Assembly: GCA_014871385.1 (NCBI GenBank)
Contig: CM026426.1
Coordinates: 29,687,452 to 29,751,451 of the forward strand
Direction: 5' to 3'
DNA from: Ceratodon purpureus
Taxonomy: Eukaryota > Streptophyta > Bryopsida > Pseudoditrichales > Ditrichaceae
DNA: 64,000 nt
Program-made: the position numbers and the translations under genes
Shown here: piece by piece, positions 24,117 to 34,700 of the stretch
How positions within the stretch are numbered: position 1 is the stretch's first letter
Layout: each line of letters begins with the position of its first letter
The notes under the pieces: generated by a model
What the model was told of the DNA's origin: nothing
Seen by the model: only the letters and a program-made list of their open reading frames with translations
Databases searched by the model: none

Positions 24117-25159
24117 TCAATGCTTCCAACAAACTGCGTTAGTACAATAAAGCTGGCACCAAGTAGCAGCACCTTGCGTATCTAAAACCAATGGAGTGAT
24201 GTTGCTTACATGTACCTTTTTTTCACGTGAACCGTCTGCTTCCACCAGAACCATGTTGTACTCTTTGGGATCATTGTCTCCGAGCGTCATTGCAATTTCA
24301 TGGCGCAAGTGGGATACAGGACAGTCCTTGCCCACTTCAAATGCTGGCATTGGTCTCCCTCTAACTGTACAGCAGACTTCTACCATCTCCACCTCTGGTA
24401 GATGGTCAATCGCATCCCATCTGTTGTTGGCAGCACCCTCAAACCTTGTATACTGGAACGTGGTGTATAATGTTTGCCTGCCCACATGGTACCGGAAGAC
24501 AACGCTGGACCTATTCACAACGCAATTGATGACATCCTGGCCAATGTGAAACTTCTCAGCCCATCCAGGATTCATCAGACTACTGAGGAGTGCCTCCGAC
24601 GGAGAGTGTAGAACGAAGAGTGTAGGAGTCCGCCGAATGCTGTCACATGCGATCGCAAACAAGTCCACCATAACGTGGACAGGCATAAACCATTGCTCAT
24701 GGGCGAAACTACTGCCAGTGGACGCTTTCATCGATTTCGAAAAATCTACTGTCAACTTTATCCTGAAGGCTCGGAGGTGTGCATGTCTGGCAAAGGCCAC
24801 TCCACGTCGTTGAAACCAGGGAGCAGGATTGGTTCTATCCTCCCGTACAACGTAGGCTCTACCGGGGGAAAATATACGCCACCAAGGAAGAATGTACTTG
24901 TGTCCAAAAAGTCTGTATGGCTTCGACCATTCTGCGTCGCCTCCCCAATTTTTGCATGGAACACAAGAATGGGACTGATGATAGACGTGGGGTGCACCCA
25001 ATCATCAAAGTGCGAGGAGTATAGGTAGTTTGCCGTGCATTGCCTACTTGCTGCCACAGCAGGATCCAAGCTTAATTGGCGAGGCTGATACGCATGCCGC
25101 ACAAGCACCTTATCCAGGTTGCTTGCTCCACGCACACCAGGTGTCCATGGAAAATCCAT
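24117..25159 (-). CDS. Unrecognised protein on the minus strand of A2
   Basis: Two overlapping minus-strand frames look coding. One starts at ATG 25,159 (MDFPWTPGVRGASNLDKVLV) and stays plausible to about 24,760. The other is open from about 25,000 to 24,117 and contains FHIGQDVINCVVNRSSVVFRY, a segment with a possible ubiquitin-like look (VCCTVRGRPMPAFEVGKDCP), and KKVHVSNITPLVL. The switch near 24,760 could be an intron or a frame change. No family was recognised. It is convergent with the plus-strand cargo gene. Its position at the 3' side of A2, reading inward, suggests it came with the element or was picked up by it. Confidence 0.4.
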
Positions 25160-26256
25160 GATCTGAGCCTTGAAGGCCCCTCAAAAATTATCTCCACCAT
25201 GCCGCCTTGCCTCTCTACCCCAAGGCCCTTCCGACTTTGGTTGCAGTAGAACCCACGAATCCCGGTCCAGCCTCATTGGGATCCAATTGCCATGGACATC
25301 TTGATCGTTGTGCAAAATTACGCTCTGAACTATCGATTTTGGCCGTCTAGCCATGCTTCCCTAAACCCCAAGGTATTGGGAGACACAAAAATGAACTATA
25401 ACACCTCCCTTTCGTACCAACCAAGGTCATGGAACATGCTGCCAGCACAGCGAAAATCAAATTTGCATAGTTTAAGCACTTGAGGAGAGCAAAATCCTGA
25501 GTTCGTAATCAGAGATGAAGTTTGAGGAATTCATGCCTAGTCACAACGTTGCCCCCAGGAGGCAGAAAAGCTTGGATCATGTCAAGACAGGGAATTGATC
25601 ATATTGAAAAAAAAATTACCTAGTTTTGTAGCTCGCTGGCAGCAAACGGCACATTGAGTTGACAGCGAAGAAAGCCGCACTTCCACCTTGATTCAGCAAG
25701 TAACTACTCAAGCACAATTCGCTACATGAACAACACCCACAACCTTAAATCACCTGGTCAACTCCCAGCAAGTGCGAACTCTTGCTGCCGGCACCGAATT
25801 TCCACAATCACGTGTCTCTCCCTTCGCACTAACCCACACCCACTCTCCCAAATCAGCTGGAATCCTCTCAGCCCCAACTCCCGCTGGCTGCAACCAATTT
25901 CCCAAGTGCGTCGCTTCTTCCGTAGCGCCGAACACCTACTGGCTGCACTCACTCTCCCTACGAAGTTCAAAAACTTCGGCACTCACTCATCGTCGGTGGG
26001 GGAGGTAGGTGGGCGGACTCATAATTTCCTCGTTCAAAGTGCTGGCAGAAAGTTTGCATACAAGAGCAGTCGGCTCGGGATCCGGCCCTTGCTCCGCCAG
26101 CCCGCTGTCAGCCCGGCACTGTAGATGTGCCCTCCACACGCCTCGCTTGGAGGTCATTGGTTCGAGCCCCCGTGGCGGTTGCTGGCACCACGGTGGCACA
26201 GCCGGTGCCATGTCAAAAAGTACGCGGGCAGCGCCTGGTTTTTTCTCTCACGTGCC
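25160..26256. other. Right internal region of A2
   Basis: No convincing gene. Motif copies CTGGCAGCA or its complement occur at 25,437 and 25,636, with weaker ones near 25,786, 26,040 and 26,180. Several overlapping open frames at 25,750-26,210 run on both strands, which argues against coding. Confidence 0.4.
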
Positions 26257-26292
26257 GCTTACACGGCCTTTTCCAGACCCCGTTTTGCACCT
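26257..26292 (-). repeat. Right terminal inverted repeat of A2
   Basis: Exact reverse complement of 18,804-18,839, ending GTTTTGCACCT. Confidence 0.8.
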
Positions 26293-27825
26293 ATTGCTAC
26301 TCTTCATGTCAATTCCCCTTGTATGGCAAACCAGCACATACATGGTAGTGGAGAGAGGGTGAGAAGATTAGGATTGAGGAGTTCCATACCTTTGATGAGC
26401 CAAAGCACTCAATCTGTAGGTTTCAGCTATGAGCTTAGAAGTGCAAGGAGCTTAGAGGGGGTTAGAATCACTCACATAGTCACTCATGAGGGCACATGCA
26501 CTGCAACAAAGAGAACAATCAAGAAAAATGGGAACTGGACTAATGCACAATTGAAGAGAGCTATGGGTTTAATCACTTATGATGGAGTGAAGTTGAAAGA
26601 AGCATCAAGAAGGTATGGAATTCCTCCATCTTCACTTACAGATCATTTATATGGAAAAATAGTAGGAAGAAAGAGAGGGGTGAAGCCAACCTTGAAAGAA
26701 GAGGAGGAGAGCAAATTGGTGGACTATATATTCAAGATACAAGATTTGGGCCACCCTTTAACCCCATTACAATTGAGGTTAAAAGTGGCCCAAGCTACAC
26801 AATCTAGAGAAACTCCATGGAGTGATGTGGGTCTCCCTAGAAGGAACTAGCTAAGGAGTTTTAAGGGAAGACATCCTCAACAGGCAAATAGAAAGAGTCA
26901 ACCCCTTGAGGTTGCAAGGGCAAGGGGCTTGTGCTCTAATACAGTAGCTACACTCTATCACAATCTGGAAGGGCTTTACAATACCTTCAAGTGCCCACCC
27001 TCACACATTTGGAATTGTAATGAGAGTGGGGTGTATGCTGGAAGAAGTGGAGGTGCCAGAGTTTTAGCTAGATTGGGATCCAAATCTGTACACACAATTG
27101 AACTAGATTAGAGGGAGCATCTTTTAGTTTTGAGCAGCATCAATGCTGATTTTTGAAAGATCCCTAATTTCTACATCCTAAAAGGTACTTACTGGAAGAA
27201 ATTTTTTGTGGAAAACCGTGAGAAGGGGGCTTTGATGGCTATGCATTTTAATGCATGGATGACTAGATGGCTATTTGAGTCAGGGATATCACATTTCCTA
27301 AAAAAATTGAAGGATGCAGGAAGCATTGGCAAAGAAAATAGGCACTTACTTATATTAGATGGCCACAATTTGCATATCACTCTTGAGGTAGTGACTTTGG
27401 CCAAGAAGGAGGGGCTGGACATATTAACTCTTCCTGCACACACATCACATGCACTCTAACCATTAGATGTTTCTTGCTTCAAACCCTTCAAATCTACCTT
27501 CAGACAACGAAGGGACTCATAGATGATACAAAACAAGGGCAAAAAGGTTGAAAAACAGGACCTTTGTGAGTGGACATCACAAACCTTGGAGGAGTCACTT
27601 TCCCCTAAGAATATCAAAGCAGGGTTTAAAAAAACAGGCATTTGGCCTTTAGATGGGCAAGTAGTCAAAGACAAACTACTTCCTAGTGAAGGTTTTACAG
27701 AGGGGATTGAAGAGGGGCATCTGGAAGAGGGCGGCACTGGCAGTGACACATCCGGCGATGAAGAAGGCGAGGGGGAGGATGAGTACAGAGCGGTGCAGCC
27801 TGCACCAGGTTAGTCACAAAACCAC
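26293..27825 (+). pseudogene. pogo-type transposase, helix-turn-helix and DDE parts
   Basis: The first frame (to 26,850) carries the Psq-type helix-turn-helix: NWTNAQLKRAMGLITYDGVK, then ASRRYGIPPSSLTDHLYGK. After it come the CENP-B-like part and SRETPW. Following frame changes, KCPPSHIWNCNESGV is the first catalytic block, where the family normally has NCDESG; an N replaces the catalytic D. The next block, GKENRHLLILDGHNLHITLEV, gives the second D, and TLPAHTSHAL then LDVSCFKPFKSTFRQRRD follow. KNIKAGFKKTGIWPLD and an acidic tail end at about 27,811. There are several stops and frame changes (about 26,850, 27,110, 27,157, 27,459 and 27,521). It is an inactive DNA transposon gene, continued at about 36,995. 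Confidence 0.8.
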
Positions 27826-28189
27826 TCAGTCCCTGTGACTGATCACTGATCAGCATTAAAAACTAACTGAAATCTCAACTTGTAGACTCTCTTTACGTTG
27901 TTGATGCATTCTCAATTAATTTGATGTGAACCTAGCAATTCTTCCTGCTTGAATGTACTCTGAAGTTTTTTGGATCCTTGAAGACGATAAAGACAACGTT
28001 GGTTTCGACAATTTAACACCTAAGAGGTGCGAGTGTCAATAGGAGATAGAGAAGAGATTGTCAGTTGCTCATTTATGCTGGCCATAAGAGATTGTCAGTT
28101 ACAAACATATTCAGTGCGTCAGATGGGCTGAGTTTTGAAAAAGAGATTAAGAAAAAAAACGAAATCTCAGAATGGAGAAGCTACGCATC

Positions 28190-28380
28190 CAGACGGCAAA
28201 TTCTGGACGTAATTGGTGAGCACCTTGACTTGGTCACTGCCACCTTCAATGGCCAATCCTGCAATCATTTCGTGCACAAGATCATTTGCCACTTGGTGCA
28301 AAAGCGGCAGGGGCTGGCTGACGAGTGACGAAACTCGTGCAATAGCTTCGAAGCTTGCTGCAACTTGTTTGTCTTCTGCA
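28190..28380 (-). pseudogene. HXK: Hexokinase exon fragment
   Basis: On the minus strand the frame reads FEAIARVSSLVSQPLPLLHQ, then VANDLVHEMIAGL, AIEGGSDQVKVL and NYVQNLPSG. This is the plant hexokinase N-terminal block (VADAM-x-x-EM-x-AGLASEGGS-x-LKML, then YVD-LP-G) that precedes the glucose- and ATP-binding core. Nothing else of hexokinase was found nearby, so this is a lone fragment. Confidence 0.6.
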
Positions 28381-28509
28381 CTGACATTGCCACAATTCGC
28401 CCATGTCTACATTGAGTCGTCCTCACCCTCCCTGAATATCCACTCAAAACCCGGCCCTGTCGGACACTGAAACCCAACATGGTAACCAACTGAAACTTGC
28501 TCAAAACGG

Positions 28510-28900
28510 TGATGTGCAGGTACGAGCGCCGAGGGACATCAGAGCCGCATCAACCTCCAAGGTAAGCCACTGCAGCCTGAACATGATAGCAACTATTTCA
28601 TTTCAGCAAGTGTGATTTGTGAGCGAAATCATCAACATCATAAAGTGACAGGGGTGAGCGGTGGACTGCAAGAATAGACTGTGACGCACCTGGACTTCAA
28701 GGCGACCTCACAGGTAAGTTGCATGCCGCAGCTTGTCCGATGGACTCATTCCTGCAGCACTCCCAATGAATACCAGAAGTTGCAAATCATGACAAAATAA
28801 AATAAAATGACGACCATGCTAATGTGGCCATCACATGCATTGCAGGTGGAGCAATCGACGCACCTCATTGCAGCCGCAGCTTGTCAGGTAAGCTTCGCCA
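28510..28900 (+). other. Exon-like 42-bp segments with splice-site borders
   Basis: Segments at about 28,518-28,559 and 28,847-28,888 are each 42 bp, preceded by CAG and followed by GTAAG. A third of the same length lies at 30,562-30,603. Their open translations begin with V and are rich in Ala and Ser. No gene was recognised, and chance cannot be excluded. Confidence 0.25.
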
Positions 28901-29033
28901 TTGAATCACCGGTCCCTGTCGCTTCAAATCATTTCCAACACCACACCCTACGGTACCACAAGTCTTTACCTCAGAAGTCCTACCTGAACATCGAAGAACA
29001 GGAGATGTGACCACATTACAAGCCAACCACTAC

Positions 29034-29151
29034 CTTGATACTATTGAGAGAGTCCACAATAACGATTGAGTCTCTCGATACAGCCCGGTCCATTGCAGAC
29101 CGCAACATTCCACGCAGATTCTTCTCCCGTGGCATGTCTGCGGCATTCGAG
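29034..29151 (-). pseudogene. KTI12: KTI12/DRL1 (Elongator-associated factor) exon fragment
   Basis: The frame reads NAADMPREKNLRGMLRSAMD, then RAVSRDSIVIVDSLNSIK, up to a GTAGTG donor. This is the diagnostic block of KTI12 proteins (MPAEKNLRG, then RS-VDRS-SRD, then IVDSLNNIKG), which act with Elongator in tRNA wobble-uridine modification. Downstream and upstream exons of a full gene are absent. Confidence 0.65.
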
Positions 29152-29301
29152 CTGATTAGTGAGGGAGCTAAGAGGCATTCAAGGCATTCATAGAGCTAGA
29201 AACCTCCCGGGAAAAAAACTAAATCTAGAACCCAATTGAATCAGCATTTCATAAGACAAAGAGTCGTGCTTTGGAGAGAGAGTCAAGAGGCAGGAACAAA
29301 C

Positions 29302-29397
29302 CTTGATAGGCATTATAACAATCCAAATTTAGCGAGGGCTCATCGATGAGAATCACGGGCATGTTGCTGGTCTTCTCTAGTGCTTTCACGAGGAATG
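29302..29397 (-). pseudogene. KTI12: KTI12/DRL1 second exon fragment
   Basis: After a CTGTAG acceptor the frame reads FLVKALEKTSNMPVILIDEP, then SLNLD, then GTTTGT donor. It corresponds to the segment just N-terminal of the previous fragment (FLAEALKES, then IIDE-SF-LDRN). Reading phases of the two exons do not join cleanly as called, which fits a decayed copy or a misplaced border. Confidence 0.6.
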
Positions 29398-29650
29398 CTA
29401 CAGATTATTCTCAGAAATGATACTTAAAGGAACATAATAAAATTTCACTCAGTCATAATCGTCATCTTTTCTCTTGTCAGCTGCTTCAAACTCAATGTGG
29501 CTTTGCCTGCCAGGAGCAAACACAGTCAATTTCAGCAACAGCATCCACACCGTAACAAATATTATTCTCATATCCTTAGCATTATGTTATCAAGGAATAG
29601 CTTAATAAGCATTAGCAACAAATGAACAAGTCTGTACCTATCTGATCTTT

Positions 29651-29708
29651 CTCCCAGGCATCTTGTTCGGCCAGGTTATTTGCTCGTTCCTCACCCTCGA
29701 CATCCCTG
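29651..29708 (-). other. Exon-like segment, gene unknown
   Basis: Between a TTGCAG acceptor and a GTACAG donor the frame reads DVEGEERANNLAEQDAWEKD. A further exon-like piece at about 29,466-29,511, following CTGGCAG, ends in an acidic Lys/Asp tail. The parent gene is not recognised. Confidence 0.35.
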
Positions 29709-30740
29709 CAAGAAAATGACGAAAACATGAATGAATTAGTCTGAGCGGAGGGACTAACCCGGCTGCGGTTCATTGCAGGAGGAACTACTGCCGCGAATAG
29801 GAGCAGGGGCGGTCACTCCGCAGGATTAAATTCGGATTTAATCCAGGTGGAAGTGCTGCTGGCAGGCAAGTTACGCATGTTCTCTCACAAGGTCATTACA
29901 AGTAGACACTTCGACATAGTTCCAGAAGTATAGATGTTAATCACAGTGGTCATGTGATGGTCTTGGCCATTGCCTACTTAGCCTACCTTGGAGGATCCCT
30001 GGATTTCATACCCCTCCTTCTACTTTCCTTGATAGTAATGCACTCAAACTTGGGACAGAGAAAAGCTCGACCTGGTTCTTGTTCTAATTTTGAGTGCATC
30101 ATTATCACAGACAGTAGAAGAGGTGGCTGGTATTAAATCCAGCTGGGAGTCTTCATGGCAGGCAAATTAAGCTGGCATTGAGCTTCGCAGAATTAAATCA
30201 CGAATGCATGTTGTAAGCAGACTCCGTATCAAATGTAGATTTCAGTCCATGACATCGACACAATTAACAAAGCTGAGAAGATCGAGGGAATGATAACAAA
30301 CCTCCACCAGAGTTCAACTCATCAAAGATGTAAACAGCATAGGTCCTGGACCTTACTTTCGGCAGTTGTCAAAGTGTGGCGCTGAAGTTCTGTTGTCATT
30401 GCACTTCCGACTGGCCGATCGCCACCACGCTTCAAACACAGTTGTTAGATGGTCGTCGAAAGTGAGGTTTCAAAGCTTGCGTAGAATCGAACTCAAAAAT
30501 AAGAAAAACATAGCAGTTAAAACATGAAGTCATTACGAATTGATGGCTTGTGTGTGACTACAGGTGGTGGCAGCTTCGAACCTAGCAGTTGCGGCGATGT
30601 ACCTGGTAAGCTCTCGAAATCCAGCCACAAATCTGTAGCAAAACGTGGGATGTGAAAAATGGTGATATTACTATGACTGCATATGTTACACACATCTTGA
30701 ACTTAAAAAGGGCTGTCGGGTCGAATAGTATCCAAGAAGA

Positions 30741-30962
30741 CTAACTATTGTAGAGAATACTTATGACGTTTAGTATTCCAGATAGAGACCACATGACACA
30801 GTTTGCATCAAGGTCCAGAACCGCTGATCTCACATTTCTAAGTCGATAGCTGTCATAGCCTGAAAAACAGATATGCCAAATATTCACATCACTAGACCGC
30901 ATCTCAGAACGGGAATCGAATGGCTTGAATATGATAACAACATCCACAAACTTGATAGACAA
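30741..30962 (-). other. Unrecognised open frame, possibly captured exon
   Basis: A 73-codon frame (KFVDVVIIFKPFDSRSEMRS, then AVLDLDANCVMWSLSG). A CAG/GC junction near 30,860 could be an acceptor. No family was recognised. Confidence 0.25.
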
Positions 30963-31069
30963 TTGACATGATAAAAAACAACGAGTACAAGATCAACCAT
31001 GTAAGTTAGTAATACACTTCTGTATAAACGTCGAACAGTTTATACAGATGTCACTTCAGTCAGCGAGAC

Positions 31070-31246
31070 TGTTAAACTATGACCACAGGACTCACTGTGT
31101 GGAACGTAACTGTTCGAGAAGGAAGGTAGAAGCAGGGGAGTTATATACGAAGAGGAGGACGAGATCTAAGGGATGAGAAAAGAGAACGTATTCGCAACGG
31201 AACAGTAAAGTGATGGGAACCAAGAGTCGGACACAAAGTTCCAACA
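31070..31246 (-). repeat. Copia 3' LTR
   Basis: Begins TGTTAAACTATG and ends TTCCAACA on the plus strand. Pairs with 36,587-36,763. Confidence 0.9.
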
Positions 31247-31296
31247 CCCCCTCTTGTTCGATGCTTGGTCTTCAGAAGTGACTTTTTTTTTTCAGC

Positions 31297-31698
31297 ATGG
31301 ATGGTTTCCGGCGCCTGAGTGACGTCCCGCTTGGTCGAGCTGTGTTGGTGTTGATCTGGGCAATCTTGGTCGTACTGAAACAGTCTGTCAGTTGGGTGGT
31401 GGCTCGATTCGAGGAGTGTCTCTTCTCCTCATCTGCGGAGGTGGTAGCTTCCTCCGGTCCACCTCAGCAGGAAGAGCACTTGTCTCCGCGAGGGATGTTG
31501 TCAACGTCGCTACATGAATTAGCGAAGCGGCCATCGGAGAAGGTAGAGGCTAGATCCGAAAAACGGAACCGACGGGGCCACACAGTAAGACGATACTATG
31601 CTGTTCGAAGAGGAGTTCAACCAGGTGTCTATTCTTCGTGGAGAGAGTGTGCAGAAATGGTAATAGGTTTTAAGGGAGCAATCTATAAGGGTTTTTGA
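31297..31698 (+). CDS. Antisense ORF in the Copia element with an RNase H1-type hybrid-binding domain
   Basis: This 133-codon ATG frame lies on the strand opposite to gag-pol, between the 3' end of pol and the 3' LTR, directly after a T10-CAG tract. The N-terminus has a hydrophobic stretch (residues about 11-30, LGRAVLVLIWAILVVLKQ) that may span a membrane. The middle is Ser/Arg-rich. The last 35 residues read RRYYAVRRGVQPGVYSSW, then EC, then VIGFKGAIYKGF. That matches the RNase H1 N-terminal hybrid-binding domain, also found in caulimovirus viroplasmin (YAVRKG, then PGIY-SW-EC, then V-GF-GA-YK-F). This domain binds RNA-DNA hybrids or double-stranded RNA. It could be driven by antisense activity of the LTR. 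The element's own RNase H is encoded in pol, so this is an extra. Confidence 0.65.
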   Translation: MDGFRRLSDVPLGRAVLVLIWAILVVLKQSVSWVVARFEECLFSSSAEVVASSGPPQQEEHLSPRGMLSTSLHELAKRPSEKVEARSEKRNRRGHTVRRYYAVRRGVQPGVYSSWRECAEMVIGFKGAIYKGF

Positions 31699-31745
31699 GA
31701 CTAGAGAGGAGGTAGTCCGCTTCGTAGGTTTGAAGGAGGATGCAG

Positions 31746-34700
31746 CTAATTGACACTAGAGCAGTCCTCAGATGTCATGCTTTGTAGACTCTTAAGACTT
31801 AATCTGTCTCTACCAATTTCGAACTTTGTCCTCCCCAGAGGCTTTGTAAGCATGTCTGCGGGTTGGTCTTTTGTATTGATATAATCTACCTTAATTTCTC
31901 TTGACTCAATTTTTTGCCTAGTGAAATGCCAATCAGTCTCAAAGTGTTTGGTTTTATCATGAAATACTGGATTGTGAGATATTTTTATGGCACTTTGATT
32001 ATCAACTTTGATAGTGGTTGGTAGTGTACCTCTTGAATTGAGTTCTTGGAGAAGCCTTCGTTGCTAGATGGCTTCACAAGTGCAGCTTGCCAGTGCTCGG
32101 TATTCGGATTCGCAGAAAGATCTTGCAGTAGATGCTTGTTTTCTGGAGCGCCAGGATATCGGTGAGCTTCCGAGTAGGAACATGTAAGCTGATGTGGATA
32201 TTCTGTCATCTGGATCTTGAGCGTAATCTGCATCCGAGTAACCTGAGAGCAGATTTTCCTCCCCATTTTTGTAAAAAATGCCAAGCGACAGGTGACGACG
32301 GATGTACCGTAAAATGCCGCGGGCTGCGTGTAGGTGCGCAAGTTGGGGATTGTTGGTGTACCGGCTGCAGATTTCGACAGCTAGGGCGATGTCAAACCGT
32401 GTCTTGGTTAGCCAGTGTAGTTGGCCTACAAGTGCTCGATAGAGCTGTGGGTCGCATGGTGGAGTGCCGGTCTCTTTACGGAGCTGCAGACCTTCGTTCA
32501 TAGGAATAAAGCTAGGGTTGGCTTCTTCCATGCGGAAGTCGTCAAGAATTTGAAGGGCATAGGAGGTCTGGTGTAATAACAGCCCTTGAAATGTGCGAGT
32601 ATATTCCACTCCCAAAAACTTTTTAATGGCGCCCAAGTCTGTCATGCGAAACTCACGGTGGAGCAAAAGTTTGAGTTCCTGAATGAGACTCATATTATTG
32701 CCGGTTAGCTTTAGATCATCAACATATAAAATGAGGATGACGGTCCCCTGTTTGTCATGGCGGTAGTATACGTTTGGATCAGCGGCAGATTTGTGCATAC
32801 CTTTGCTGCGGAGATACTTGTCAACTCGAGAATACCATGCACGTGGACTTTGTTTGAGTCCATATAGGGCGCGGTGTAAGCGGCAGACCTTCGATTCTTG
32901 ACCTGGGATTACGAACCCTTCCGGTTGTTCCAAGTAGACTTCTTCTGTGAGGTGGCCGTTCAAGAACGCTGTTTGGACATCCATCTGATGGATGGGCCAA
33001 TTGTTGTGATCGGCAATGGCTGCTATCGTGCGAATTGATTCCCAGCGCACCACTGGTGCAAAGGTTTCTTCATAGTCAATGCCATGGCGTTGTTGGAACC
33101 CCCTTGCCACGAGCCTTGCCTTGTAACGAATTGAAGTACCGTCAGCTGCGGGCTTGAGTTTGTATATCCACCTAGCTGTGATAGGTTTCTTGCCCGGTGG
33201 AAGGTCTACTAATGACCAGGTATGATTTTGGAGTATGGAATCATATTCTGACTCCATTGCTTGGCGCCACTGAGAAGAGCGAATGGCATCTTGAAAATGA
33301 AGATTTTCGCCGCCCTCCATCAGTCCGGCAAAGATCTCAGCTGAGGCTATGTAATCGGTAAGATGACCTGGAAATTTCCGCTCTCGATGAGAGTGTCGCG
33401 GCTGGACATGTTTGGCGCTTGGCAGTGTAGGCAGCGGCTGTTGGTCATCAGTTGCGGGTGCCGTGTGTCCAATAGAAGCCGTGGCTGGGCTGCTGAATGG
33501 TATGGGTGATGTAGTGTGGATGATGTCACTCCCATCATGATCGGTAGTGGACAATTCTTCGGAAGTAGGGCTTGGAGGCGTAGCTGGATCGCATGAGGTG
33601 CGATCGCTGGACCTCGGTGGCACAGCTAGATCGCATGAGATGCGAGTTGGAGTTGTCTGGCCTGCTTTGGAGGTGTCAGTCGGAGTCCAGTGTAGAGGTG
33701 GGCCACCTAAGATGATCACCTGTGAGTCTTTGCCTAAATTGGTGTCGACACCAGTTGGTTCTCCCTCCATGATACGCACGTCACCTGAGACTATTATTTG
33801 TTTCTTTTCAAAGGAGAAACAACGGTACCCCTTCACGTGGGTGTCATAACTCAGCAAGATGCACTTGTGCGTGTGAGAGTCAAGTTTAGATCTTTTTTTA
33901 AAAGGAATGTGGACGTATACTACAGATCCAAAAATTTGAAGATTTGATATGTCAGGTTTCTTACCAAAAAATAGTTCATCGGGGGTCTTGCCTGGGTTTT
34001 CTTTAGTCGAACGTAAATTCAGGATGATAGTGGCTGCTCTCACAGCTTCTGCCCAAAGGATCCCGGGGAGATTTTTGCCTAGTAGCAAGCATCGCACAAT
34101 GTTCTGCAGTGCTCTGTTACGGCGCTCAGGGATGCCGTTTTGGTGCGGGCTGTAGGACTGTGTGAACTGTCGCTGGATACCTGTGTTTTCGCAAAACTTG
34201 GTGAAGGCTGCCGATACATATTCTCCCCCATTGTCGCAGCGAAGCGTCTGGATACGCTGGTTGGTGATGTTCTCCACTTTGGCTTTGAATATTCTGAACT
34301 TGTCAAGAGTCTCGCTTTTATGGGCCAAGAGATACGTCCAAGTTTTTCTCGAGAAATCATCGATGAAGGTTACATAATAGAATGCACCTCCTAAGGATTT
34401 AACTTTGAACGGGCCACATACATCCGAGTGGACTAATTCGAGTATTCTGGTTGCCCTGGTGCGTGCTACCTTGGGTATCTGTTTCCTGCTCTGTTTGCCT
34501 TGCCAACACGTTTTGCATGGGTTTGCATTAAATCTCATGGGTGGTAGGCCTAGGACTGCATGGTGTGTTATCATTCGCTGCATGCCTTGCTGATGATAAT
34601 GCCCTAGCCTAGCATGCCAAAGGTGTGACTTCTGAATTGACTCAGTAGTGCAAGACAGTACCTCTTGTCAGTGTCTCTCTGGAGAGTGAGAGCCCGATTC

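Larger units (their letters stand above)
18804..26292 (+). mobile_element. Element A, copy A2 (7.5 kb, both ends present)
   Basis: It has perfect 36-bp terminal inverted repeats (18,804-18,839 and 26,257-26,292, starting AGGTGCAAAACGGGGTC). The flanks CCAAT and ATTGC fit a 2-bp AT target duplication. The left 2.3 kb is nearly identical to A1. At about 21,085 the transposase-like gene breaks off and the remaining 5.2 kb is unrelated to A1: a coiled-coil gene on the plus strand and another frame on the minus strand. The 9-mer CTGGCAGCA occurs ten times along the element. A2 is therefore a non-autonomous derivative that has lost most of the transposase and carries other sequence. Confidence 0.72.
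27826..31069. mobile_element. Insert carrying exon fragments of several host genes
   Basis: This stretch splits the pogo gene. It continues beyond the Copia element to about 36,980, so without the Copia it is about 3.45 kb. It contains minus-strand exon-like pieces of a hexokinase (28,190-28,380) and of KTI12/DRL1 (29,034-29,151 and 29,302-29,397), plus unidentified exon-like pieces (29,651-29,708 and 30,741-30,962). Unrelated gene fragments in one orientation are what Helitrons and Pack-type elements leave behind. Helitron ends (5' TC, hairpin and CTRR 3' end) or long inverted repeats were not found. A shared CCTGCA flanks the two pogo pieces, near 27,805 and 37,029, and may be a short target duplication. 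The element type is therefore open. Confidence 0.5.
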
